Of a stretch of 17,263 bases of DNA, positions 10,110 to 16,842 are shown in pieces. Made by a program: the position numbers and the translations under genes. Source of the stretch: Pseudomonadota bacterium (lineage in GTDB: Bacteria; Myxococcota; Polyangia; GCA-2747355; JACKDQ01); the NCBI GenBank assembly GCA_030591195.1, contig JAUVBO010000006.1, positions 1 to 17,263 of the forward strand. Direction: 5' to 3'. The first letter of the stretch is position 1; every line of letters begins with the position of its first letter. Under the pieces are notes generated by a model. It saw only the letters and a list, made by a program, of their open reading frames with translations. It was not told the origin of the DNA and ran no database searches.

Positions 10110-10697
10110 TCAGCCGTCCCACCAGTTGTCTTCCTTGTAGAACTCCCGCAGCGCCTTGGCGACCTCGTCGAGGCTGCAGCTCATCACGAGCATCGGGTGC
10201 AGGTTGCCCTCGGCATCCTTGATATGGTCGGGCAAGGTCGCCTCGAGCTCGAAGCCAAGCCGCTCGAGGATCTTGCGCGCGGCCCGCTGGGGCGCCGCCA
10301 TCTTCGCCACGACCTTCTCGACCTCGAGCCGCTGGGCCTCGACGAACAGGTGGCTGATCATGATCGTGCCAAGGTTCCGTCCACGGTACGCCGCGGCGAC
10401 GATCACCCGGAGCTCGCCGATGTGCCGGTACCAGCCGTCGGTGGAGAACTCGAGCGCCCCGTGAGCAACGATCTCGTCGCCGACGATGGCCTCGATGCGC
10501 ACCGCGCGACCGGCCTCGCTCTCGTTGATCAGGCGCGCGACCACCTCGCGGCTGGTCCCATCGAACCTCAAGTACTGGCGGTCCTCGGCCGGAAGCCCGC
10601 GGAAGAACCGACACGAGCGGTCGAGATCCTCGATCGTCGGGTTCCTCAGGGTCACCACGTTACCGTCCTTGAGCACGTCAAGCTTTGCTGGCTTCAC
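10110..10697 (-). CDS. GNAT-family acetyltransferase, Pat-like
   Basis: 195-residue cytosolic GNAT N-acetyltransferase. The start is GTG at 10697, fixed by a strong GGAGG six bases upstream. The acetyl-CoA loop RGRNLG is at 105-110 after the expected beta strand ELRVIV, and the C-terminal half holds ARKILERLGFE, typical of GNAT folds. The N-terminus has LRNPTIEDLDRSCRFF and an RQYLRF segment, resembling the GNAT domain of Pat-type protein lysine acetyltransferases that switch off acyl-CoA synthetases. The resemblance is by eye; small-molecule substrates cannot be excluded. No fused acyl-CoA synthetase-like or cyclic-nucleotide domain is present. A G8 homopolymer lies directly upstream of the ribosome site. 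The gene is 86 bp downstream of the peptidase gene and 41 bp upstream of the kinase gene. Confidence 0.85.
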   Translation of the reverse strand: MKPAKLDVLKDGNVVTLRNPTIEDLDRSCRFFRGLPAEDRQYLRFDGTSREVVARLINESEAGRAVRIEAIVGDEIVAHGALEFSTDGWYRHIGELRVIVAAAYRGRNLGTIMISHLFVEAQRLEVEKVVAKMAAPQRAARKILERLGFELEATLPDHIKDAEGNLHPMLVMSCSLDEVAKALREFYKEDNWWDG

Positions 10698-10706
10698 GAG
10701 TCACCT

Positions 10707-10714
10707 CCCCCCCC
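10707..10714 (-). promoter_or_regulatory. G8 tract abutting the ribosome site of the acetyltransferase gene
   Basis: Eight consecutive G on the minus strand lead straight into the AGGTGA ribosome site of the GTG start at 10697. A change in tract length by slipped-strand mispairing would alter the 5' leader but not the spacing between the ribosome site and start, so any effect would be on transcription or leader structure. Confidence 0.5.
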
Positions 10715-10744
10715 TTTGGTTGAACCTCAGATCATAGATGCCTT

Positions 10745-10778
10745 CGGGCTCGAAGCGAGCAAAAAATGCCGGAGCCCG
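10745..10778 (-). terminator. Inverted repeat with T6 between peptidase and acetyltransferase genes
   Basis: CGGGCTC and GAGCCCG (10745-10751 and 10772-10778) form a 7-bp inverted repeat. Inside it, on the minus strand, a small CCGG-type stem precedes TTTTTT (10761-10766), and a second hairpin GCTCG-CTT-CGAGC follows. Two mutually exclusive folds are therefore possible: a short stem plus U-run, which is terminator-like, or the outer 7-bp stem with the U-run in its loop. The stems are short, so a weak terminator or simple processing site is all I can support. Confidence 0.3.
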
Positions 10779-10783
10779 GTCGG

Positions 10784-11869
10784 TCAGCGGCGACGCGGCT
10801 GGGCGACTGGCAGGTCGCGGTCGTCGGGCTCGCAGTTGCCATCCGTACCGGCGAAGCGGAGGTGGAAGTGCGGCGGACGCCGCTCGAGCTTGATCTGGCA
10901 GATCCAGGGGTACCCGCGCGCCAGGCGCAGCAGCGTGCGGCGGTCGCGCCGCCGCAGGCCACGGCTGCGGAGGTCGACCGCACCCGCTTGCAGGTGGGGC
11001 GAGACGTAGACGCCCTGTCCGACCTGGACGTTGATCTCGGCGGTCATCGCACCAATCACGGCCTCGCGCGAGCGGCGACGGGCTCGCCCCCGACGGTAGG
11101 CCCGCTCGATGCCGCGCGCCGCGCGCCACTTGCGGTAGAGCCCCCGGGTGCGTCCGCCCGAGCGGAGCTTGGTGTACATCGCCTCGGCCTGCAGCCGCGG
11201 CGAGCGCGTGCCGCTGGTGACCAGCAGCCGCCGACGCCGACGCTGGTAGAAGGCGCGCGCCAGCTCGACCAGTCGCTGCTCGACCCGCGCCGGGATCACC
11301 ACGCCTCGTCGCACCCGGTAGTGGGGCGCACCCTCCAGCAGGGCCAGCTGCGCGGCGACCGCGGCGACCAGCGGGCCGGCCCGGGTCTCCTGGCGCAGCG
11401 CCGTGAGTCGGCGCCGCACGGCCTCGGTCACCAGCGGCAGCCGGTCGCCGAACAGCCGCCGCCCCCGGACCAGCGCCCCCTCGTCGAGCCGGTACCGCCG
11501 GCTGAGGCCGACCCGCTCCGGCGCGGGTCGAGCGTCGCCAACGGTCAGGGCGACCAACCGCCCACCGGCCGGGCAGGACCGTGGCCCCGGCCGTCGCACG
11601 CCGTCTGCTGTGGAGCCGCGCCGCGCTGCCGGATCGCCCGGCGCGAGCAGGAGGCGCAACCCGACGTCCAGGCAGCCCGCCCCCGCGCAGGGCTCGACCC
11701 GCGTGGCCTGCACCTCGAGCAGCCAGCCAGGGAGCCGCCCCTCCGGACGGTGCGGCAGCCCGGCGGCCGCCTCGTCGTCGGCGCTGGCAACCCCACCGCC
11801 CGCCATTGCGGTGACGATCGACGCCACCGCGACCCACGCGGCAGGCAAACAGCGGCTCGAGGAGCTCAT
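10784..11869 (-). CDS. Secreted M15-like zinc peptidase (D-Ala-D-Ala carboxypeptidase type)
   Basis: 361 residues with a cleavable signal peptide: SSSSRCLPAAW, a hydrophobic stretch, then probable cleavage near VASA-DD. The ATG at 11869 starts this signal; the TTG at 11905 is rejected because it overlaps promoter-like sequence. The C-terminal third shows the zinc pattern of M15 peptidases: SGTRSP, then SPHLQAGAVD (His292, Asp299), then HFH (His334 and 336). Such enzymes trim D-Ala or other peptide bonds of peptidoglycan in the periplasm. The middle is extremely Arg-rich, with runs such as RRRRR, and the N-terminal 150 residues match nothing I recognise. It is the first gene of the minus-strand run and is divergent from the PEGA kinase gene. 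A DUF882-type relative is the main alternative assignment. Confidence 0.72.
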   Translation of the reverse strand: MSSSSRCLPAAWVAVASIVTAMAGGGVASADDEAAAGLPHRPEGRLPGWLLEVQATRVEPCAGAGCLDVGLRLLLAPGDPAARRGSTADGVRRPGPRSCPAGGRLVALTVGDARPAPERVGLSRRYRLDEGALVRGRRLFGDRLPLVTEAVRRRLTALRQETRAGPLVAAVAAQLALLEGAPHYRVRRGVVIPARVEQRLVELARAFYQRRRRRLLVTSGTRSPRLQAEAMYTKLRSGGRTRGLYRKWRAARGIERAYRRGRARRRSREAVIGAMTAEINVQVGQGVYVSPHLQAGAVDLRSRGLRRRDRRTLLRLARGYPWICQIKLERRPPHFHLRFAGTDGNCEPDDRDLPVAQPRRR

Positions 11870-11877
11870 GGTGTTCG

Positions 11878-11905
11878 GGTAAACCGGAGCGCGTCTAATT
11901 GTCAA
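11878..11905 (-). promoter_or_regulatory. Candidate promoter for the M15-like peptidase gene
   Basis: On the minus strand TTGACA (11905-11900) is a perfect -35 hexamer. TTTACC lies 16 bp further on (11883-11878) and matches only three of six -10 bases. Transcription would start within a few bases of the ATG at 11869, so the message would be leaderless or nearly so, consistent with the absence of a ribosome site there. Confidence 0.35.
11894..11899 (+). promoter_or_regulatory. Candidate -10 box for the PEGA kinase gene
   Basis: TCTAAT matches five of six -10 bases on the plus strand, with no clear -35. It abuts the minus-strand TTGACA hexamer (11900-11905), so the two divergent promoters would share DNA and could exclude one another. 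Confidence 0.25.
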
Positions 11906-11980
11906 ATGCTAGCTGCTGCTGGGTGGCGCAAGTATTGGGCTCGCCTGACCGCCACCGGTATGCCAAGCTCGGGCGAGCGG

Positions 11981-14023
11981 ATGCAGGTCGGACGGTACAG
12001 ATTCGTTGATCGCTTGGCCGTCGGCGGCATGGCAGAGGTGTTCGTCGCCGTCGCCCAGGGCAGCGGGGGCTTCGAAAAGCCGGTGGTGATCAAGCGGCTG
12101 CTGCCCCAGCTCGCGGCCGTCCCGCGCTTCCGCCAGATGTTCCTCGACGAGGCGCGGATCACCGCCAACCTCCAGCACGGCAACATCGTCCAGGTGCTCG
12201 ACATGGGCGCCATGGGCGACCGGCCATTCCTGACCCTCGAGTACGTCCAGGGCCGCGACCTGCGCACGGTCTACTTCCGCGCCAAAGACAACGGCCAGGC
12301 GATCCCCCCGGGCCTGGTGGCCTACATCGCCGCCGAGGTCTGCCGCGCCCTCGACTACGCCCACCGCAAGCAGGACGAGGCAGGCCAGCCGCTGAACATC
12401 GTCCACCGCGACGTCAACCCGGCCAACATCTTCCTCAGCCACGAGGGCGAGGTGAAGGTCGGCGACTTCGGCCTGGCCAAGGCACGCGACAACCTCGAGC
12501 AGTCCGAGGTCGGCCTGGTCAAGGGCAAGTTCAGCTACATGTCCCCGGAGCAGGCTCGGGGCGAGTCGGTGGACCACCGCTCGGACATCTTCTCCCTCGG
12601 CATCACGCTCTACGAGATCACCTGCGGGCGGCTACCCTTCGCCGCCAAGGCCGACCTCGAGGTGCTGCAGCGGGTGCGCGAGGCGGCCTACGACCCACCG
12701 TCGAAGGTGATCCCGGGCTTCGACCCGGGCCTCGAAGCGATCATCACCCGCGCGATGCAAGCCGCTCCCGACGACCGCTACCCCACCGCCGACGCGATGC
12801 GCCGCGAGCTCGAGCGCTACACCCAGGGCTTCACCGAGTCGATGGGGGACCGGCAGCTCGACCGGTTCCTCGAGTCGCTCTTCCCCGAGAACACCCGCCG
12901 CTCCCAGAGCCACCTGATCCGGCTGCCGCCGACCGGCGCCCTGCCGCCGCCGATGACGCCGATCTCGAGCATTGGCGGCTTCTCCCAGTATCAGCAGGCG
13001 GGCCAGCCCGACGCGCCGCTGCCGGTGCTACCGGCGATGCCGACCACCGGGCCGGTTCACGGCGGCCCCCGCGCCGCAATCGGCGCTCCGGGATCGCCAG
13101 CGGCGACCGGTCGCGCTGCGTCACAGGCCGCGGCTCCGTTGCCCCAGCTCACCGACTCGGTGGTCACCGGACCTCACCCGCACCTCCCGGCGGAAGCCCC
13201 CGTGAGCCCCGGTCGCCGGGGGGCGATCATCGGTATCGTCGGCGGCCTGCTGTTGACCTGCACGGTGGCCGGCCTGCTGCTCTACCAGACCCTGCGGCCG
13301 AGGTGGGCCGAGCTACGACTGACCTCCTCGCCTGCCGGCGCACAGGTGATGCTCGACGGCAAGCTCACCGGCCAGCGAACGCCCGCCGTGCTGCGGCTGC
13401 GAATCCGCCAGGACCTGGTGGTCTCCCTGCGGCACCCGACGGCCGGCCCGGTGGAGCACCGGTTCCACTTCCGGCACGAGGGGCGGTTCGCCCACGACTT
13501 CCGGCTGCCGACGCTCGAGCAGGCGTTGACCCTCGACTCGCTCCCCCCCGGCGTGGACGTGCGAGTCGACGGCGACCTGCGCGGCCAGACTCCGCTGACG
13601 GTCCACCTCTCCCGGGGCAAGCACCGGATCGAGCTCCGCCGCACCGGCTACCAGCCGAAGACGCTCCAGCACCTGGCCGATCGGGAGCAGGCCGCCCTGA
13701 GGATCACCCTCGAGCGAACGCCGATTGCCGGAGGCAAGACCGCGGCGAAGAAGGGCGCGACCAAGGCACAGCCCGAGCGGAGCAACCCCTTCGCGATCCG
13801 TGGACCGGTCTGGGGCACCCTCGAGGTGGCCACCGCCCAGCGTGGCAAGGTCTACCTCAACGGGCGCTTCGTCGGCCGCACCCCCGCCTTCAAGATGCGC
13901 CTGCCGGTGGGCAGCTACACGATCAAGGTCAAGCCAGGCGACTCGAGGGTCGTGCACCAGGCGCGGATCGTGATCAAGAACCGGCGGACCCAGCGCCTGC
14001 GGCTGACCCAGCCCGTCCCCTGA
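11981..14023 (+). CDS. Membrane-anchored Ser/Thr protein kinase with three PEGA-like repeats
   Basis: 680 residues from ATG 11981, which begins MQVGRYRF, the usual kinase opening, after a weak GCGAG site. ATGs at 11960 and 11906 are in frame; the DNA before about 11940 has non-coding-like codon use. Kinase domain about 5-290: Lys38 in VIK, HRDVNPAN (142-149), DFG (Asp162), KFSYMSPEQ, APE-equivalent region. The catalytic-loop Lys is replaced by Asn146, a variant also found in other myxobacterial kinases. A Pro/Ala/Gly linker leads to one transmembrane segment (about 414-437). The exported part carries three PEGA-like beta repeats (about 445-507, 514-570, 612-664) with VxxDG or VYLNG turns, a Lys/Ala-rich spacer lying between the second and third. 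PEGA repeats probably contact the cell wall or a surface partner. First gene of the plus-strand run. Confidence 0.9.
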   Translation: MQVGRYRFVDRLAVGGMAEVFVAVAQGSGGFEKPVVIKRLLPQLAAVPRFRQMFLDEARITANLQHGNIVQVLDMGAMGDRPFLTLEYVQGRDLRTVYFRAKDNGQAIPPGLVAYIAAEVCRALDYAHRKQDEAGQPLNIVHRDVNPANIFLSHEGEVKVGDFGLAKARDNLEQSEVGLVKGKFSYMSPEQARGESVDHRSDIFSLGITLYEITCGRLPFAAKADLEVLQRVREAAYDPPSKVIPGFDPGLEAIITRAMQAAPDDRYPTADAMRRELERYTQGFTESMGDRQLDRFLESLFPENTRRSQSHLIRLPPTGALPPPMTPISSIGGFSQYQQAGQPDAPLPVLPAMPTTGPVHGGPRAAIGAPGSPAATGRAASQAAAPLPQLTDSVVTGPHPHLPAEAPVSPGRRGAIIGIVGGLLLTCTVAGLLLYQTLRPRWAELRLTSSPAGAQVMLDGKLTGQRTPAVLRLRIRQDLVVSLRHPTAGPVEHRFHFRHEGRFAHDFRLPTLEQALTLDSLPPGVDVRVDGDLRGQTPLTVHLSRGKHRIELRRTGYQPKTLQHLADREQAALRITLERTPIAGGKTAAKKGATKAQPERSNPFAIRGPVWGTLEVATAQRGKVYLNGRFVGRTPAFKMRLPVGSYTIKVKPGDSRVVHQARIVIKNRRTQRLRLTQPVP

Positions 14024-14064
14024 GCCAAGACCGGTGGAGCCAGCGGCGCGGTGCCCGCGACGAG

Positions 14065-14106
14065 AACGACGAGAACGACGAGAACGACGGGGACGACGAG
14101 GACGAC
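14065..14106 (+). repeat. 9-bp acidic-codon microsatellite before the HAD gene
   Basis: Three direct copies of the nonamer GAGAACGAC, preceded by one partial copy and followed by degenerate GGGGACGACGAGGACGAC, fill most of the 89-bp gap between the kinase stop and the HAD start. The HAD reading frame stays open through it as Asp/Glu/Asn codons but offers no start codon, so it is not counted as coding. The purine-rich repeats supply several GAG or GAGGA sites that may act as the ribosome-binding region. Confidence 0.6.
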
Positions 14107-14112
14107 AGCGCG

Positions 14113-14877
14113 ATGACGATCAAGGCAATCACGTTCGACCTCTGGGACACGCTGATCCACGACGATTCGGACGAGCCGAAGAGGGCGGCCCGAGGGCTAC
14201 GAACCAAGCGCGACGAGCGCCGTCACCTCGTCTGGCGGGCCCTCGACCGCCTCGAGCCGACCCCGCGCGAGACGGTGATCCTCGCCTACAACGTCGCCGA
14301 AGCGGCCTTCAGGCGGGTCTGGCAGCACCAGCGCGTCACCTGGACCGTGGCAGAGCGCATCGACGTGATCCTCACCGGCCTCCAACGCAGCCTCCCTGCC
14401 GGGGCGCTGGCCGAGTTGATCAGCCGCCACGAGGAGATGGAGCTCGAGGTAGTGCCCGACCCGATCGAAGGCGCCGGCGAGGCGATCGCGGCCCTCGCCG
14501 GGGCGGACTACCGGCTCGGCGTTGTCTCCGACGCGATCGTCTCGCCCGGCCGCTGCCTGCGCCGCTGGCTCGAGATGCACGACATGCTCGGGCACTTCGG
14601 CTCCTTCGCCTTCTCCGACGAGGTGGGCCGCGCCAAGCCCCACCGGGCGATGTTCGAGAAGATCGCCCGGGAGCTCGACGTCGAGCTGACCGAGATGGTG
14701 CACGTCGGCGATCGCGACCACAACGACGTCAAGGGCCCCCAGGCCCTCGGGATGAAGGCGATCCTCTTCGTCGCCACCCGCGACCGTGACCGGACCAGCA
14801 CCTCGGCCGACGCGATCTGCGAGCGCCACGCCGACCTGCCGCGGATCGTCGAGGCGCTGAGCCGGACCCGCAGCTGA
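14113..14877 (+). CDS. HAD-superfamily hydrolase
   Basis: 254-residue cytosolic haloacid dehalogenase-like hydrolase with an alpha-helical cap between motifs I and II (about 15-120), subclass IA by layout. Motif I is FDLWDT (nucleophile Asp9), motif II VVSD (Ser139), motif III AKP (Lys175) and motif IV GDRDHND (Asp200, Asp205), so all four are present. In motif I the position two residues after the nucleophile is Trp instead of the Asp that serves as acid/base in typical HAD phosphatases; the next residue is Asp12. This occurs in some HAD families of unknown substrate and leaves the reaction open: phosphatase, or another hydrolysis. ATG 14113 lies 10 bases after GAGGA. It is 89 bp after the kinase gene and 29 bp before the next, probably one transcript. 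Confidence 0.85.
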   Translation: MTIKAITFDLWDTLIHDDSDEPKRAARGLRTKRDERRHLVWRALDRLEPTPRETVILAYNVAEAAFRRVWQHQRVTWTVAERIDVILTGLQRSLPAGALAELISRHEEMELEVVPDPIEGAGEAIAALAGADYRLGVVSDAIVSPGRCLRRWLEMHDMLGHFGSFAFSDEVGRAKPHRAMFEKIARELDVELTEMVHVGDRDHNDVKGPQALGMKAILFVATRDRDRTSTSADAICERHADLPRIVEALSRTRS

Positions 14878-14906
14878 ACCATCAACGTCAGAGGACCAAG
14901 CCACAG

Positions 14907-15779
14907 ATGAGCCGCAAGCCCCGATTTGTCGTCGTAGATGGATATAGCCCCGCTGGCCGCCAGGAGCTCGAAGCCGGCGGCGCCACCACGGCCGGAGAGC
15001 TCTACCGGACGATGCTCGACCGCAACACGCCAGGGGGCTGCTCGGTGGACCTGGTCCACCCTGCCGACCCAGGCGTCACCCTCCCGGAGGGCGAGGAGCT
15101 GAGCAGCTACGACGCGGTGGCCTGGACCGGATCGAGCCTGAGCCTGACCGAGCCGGACTCGCCCGAGGTAGCTCCGCAGATCGCCTTCGCCCGGGCGGTG
15201 TTCGAGGCCCGGGTGCCGAGCTTCGGCAGCTGCTGGGCGGCGCAGATCGCGGTCATCGCTGCCGGCGGACGGGTGGCGGTCAGCCCCCGCGGACGCGAGA
15301 TGGGCATCGGCCGCAAGATCACCCTCACCCCGGCCGGGCGCGGTCACCCGCTCTACCACGGCAAGCCGGCGGTCTTCGACGGCTGGACCAGCCACGAGGA
15401 CGAGATCACCCACCTGCCGCCGGGCGCCCTGGTGCTCGCCGCGAGCGCCTTCTGCGGCGTCCAGGCGGTGGCGGTGACCTACCGCGGCGGCACCTGCTGG
15501 GCACTGCAGTACCACCCCGAGTACGATCTGCACGAGATGGCCCGGCTGACCGCGTGCCGGATCCCGAAGCTGCTCAAGCTCGGCTTCTTCGCCGACGAGG
15601 CGGCAGCGCTGGACTACGTCGACAAGCTCGAGACGCTCCACCACCACCCGGACCGCAAGGACCTCGCCTGGTTGCTCGGCATCGACGCCGACATCACCTG
15701 CGATGACGTGCGGCAGGCCGAGGTTCGCAACTGGATCGAGCTCCAGGTGCTCCCGAACATGCAACGTCGAGCTTTGTGA
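14907..15779 (+). CDS. Class I glutamine amidotransferase-like protein
   Basis: 290-residue cytosolic protein with a class I glutamine amidotransferase fold. The nucleophile elbow GSCWA gives Cys109, and QYHPEYD gives His203 and Glu205, completing the Cys-His-Glu triad, so glutaminase-type hydrolysis is plausible. The elbow differs from the common GxCxG form in having Trp-Ala after Cys. The family includes GMP-synthase-like free-standing proteins that hydrolyse gamma-glutamyl compounds; no synthetase partner domain is fused or encoded nearby, so the acceptor is unknown. The last 80 residues (from about 210) are a helical extension beyond the core. ATG 14907 is preceded by GAGG about ten bases away. 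It follows the HAD gene by 29 bp and precedes the vWA gene by 7 bp, indicating co-transcription. Confidence 0.85.
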   Translation: MSRKPRFVVVDGYSPAGRQELEAGGATTAGELYRTMLDRNTPGGCSVDLVHPADPGVTLPEGEELSSYDAVAWTGSSLSLTEPDSPEVAPQIAFARAVFEARVPSFGSCWAAQIAVIAAGGRVAVSPRGREMGIGRKITLTPAGRGHPLYHGKPAVFDGWTSHEDEITHLPPGALVLAASAFCGVQAVAVTYRGGTCWALQYHPEYDLHEMARLTACRIPKLLKLGFFADEAAALDYVDKLETLHHHPDRKDLAWLLGIDADITCDDVRQAEVRNWIELQVLPNMQRRAL

Positions 15780-15786
15780 GGTTCCG

Positions 15787-16794
15787 ATGCTTCTATCGTC
15801 CTTGGCCCGCCCCGCGCTCGCTCTCACCGGTTTGGTCGCCCTGACCGGCTTGGTCGCCAGCTGCGCCAACGCCGAGTTCTCCGAGTCGGACGGTGGCGCC
15901 GACGCCACGGTGGGAGCGGTGGACGCGGTGCTCGGCAACGATCTCTATGGCGGCTACCCCGACTTCGGCGACAGCGGCCCACGCCCGGACGTCGGCCGCT
16001 GCGAGGAGGTGATCGACATCGTCTTCGTCCTCGACCTGTCGAGCTCGATGAGCTTCGTCCTCGACCAACTGAAGGCGGAGATCGACAAGGTGGTCGCCGC
16101 GGCGAACAACCTCAAGCAGGGGGCTCACTTCGGGCTGGTCCCGTTCGTCGACAACCACGTCGTCGACGTCAGCGGCCCCGAGGAGGGCGGCATGGTGCAC
16201 ACCGCTGGCGCGACGCTTCAGGCCGCGTTCGATCACTACAAGAGCGTCTACACCAACCACGACCGCAACCCCGGCGATGGGCCGACGGGCCCAACCCTGC
16301 AGAACCCGATCTGCGAGGAGAACTCGCTCGACGCGATCGCGGCGGCCGCCACCGAGTTCCCGTGGCGCAAGACGGCGACCCGGGTGGTGATCGTCGCCAC
16401 CGACGACACCTTCCTCGAGCGACCGGACAACTACGGCGACCGTGACGGCGACGGCAAGTGGGACCAGACCAACTTCCCCCGTGAGGGCAACTACCCGGCC
16501 AACCGCACCCTGGCGGAGACGGTCCAGGCGCTCAAGGACGGCCACATCCGCGTCTTCTCCTTCGCCCGAACTCAGCCGCCGGGGCTGTTCGACACCGGCT
16601 GCGGCACCGGGCGGCGGCTACCCCCGAGCGAGGTCTCGGCCGGCTGGGCCAAGCCCTACCAGGGCCAGCCGCCGATCCCCGACGCCACCTCGGGCAAGAA
16701 CTTCGACCTGATGCAGGTCAAGAGCGGCCAGCTGTCGTTGACCGACACGATCAACAACGTGGTGCTCGACAGCCACTGCCGCCCGCTGCTGTAG
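15787..16794 (+). CDS. vWA-domain lipoprotein
   Basis: 335 residues. ATG 15787 follows GAGG, which overlaps the TGA of the preceding gene, so translation is probably coupled. The signal has a hydrophobic stretch with an internal duplication (LTGLVA twice) ending in lipobox LVASC, Cys26, with Ala at +2. An Asp/Gly-rich stalk leads to a von Willebrand A domain (about 75-330). The metal site is DLSSS (Asp83, Ser85, Ser87), a Thr near 140-150, and ATDD (Asp206). After it, residues 218-226 read DRDGDGKWD, a calcium-loop-like insertion. Cysteines at the start and end of the domain could form disulfides. vWA domains bind protein partners through the metal; this one should face the periplasm or surface. 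It ends the plus-strand run and is convergent with the PilZ gene, with no T-rich hairpin in the 48-bp gap. Confidence 0.88.
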   Translation: MLLSSLARPALALTGLVALTGLVASCANAEFSESDGGADATVGAVDAVLGNDLYGGYPDFGDSGPRPDVGRCEEVIDIVFVLDLSSSMSFVLDQLKAEIDKVVAAANNLKQGAHFGLVPFVDNHVVDVSGPEEGGMVHTAGATLQAAFDHYKSVYTNHDRNPGDGPTGPTLQNPICEENSLDAIAAAATEFPWRKTATRVVIVATDDTFLERPDNYGDRDGDGKWDQTNFPREGNYPANRTLAETVQALKDGHIRVFSFARTQPPGLFDTGCGTGRRLPPSEVSAGWAKPYQGQPPIPDATSGKNFDLMQVKSGQLSLTDTINNVVLDSHCRPLL

Positions 16795-16842
16795 CGCTGG
16801 CTCCTCTGCCCGCCCGGGTCAAGACGCACCGACGCCGCGACG

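Noticed and set aside
8035..10140. 701-codon plus-strand open frame
   Set aside because: Antisense of the kinase and GH31 genes; its repeats are the reverse reading of the 24-bp array and no protein family is recognisable.
10766..11980. Plus-strand open frame of about 400 codons fused in frame to the PEGA kinase
   Set aside because: It is antisense to the M15-like peptidase, lacks any family motif before MQVGRYRF, and codon use becomes gene-like only from about 11940; the fusion is a by-product of high GC.
16795..16842. Bidirectional terminator between the vWA and PilZ genes
   Set aside because: Only a CCCGGG palindrome and a weak GACG/CGTC pairing; no T-run.
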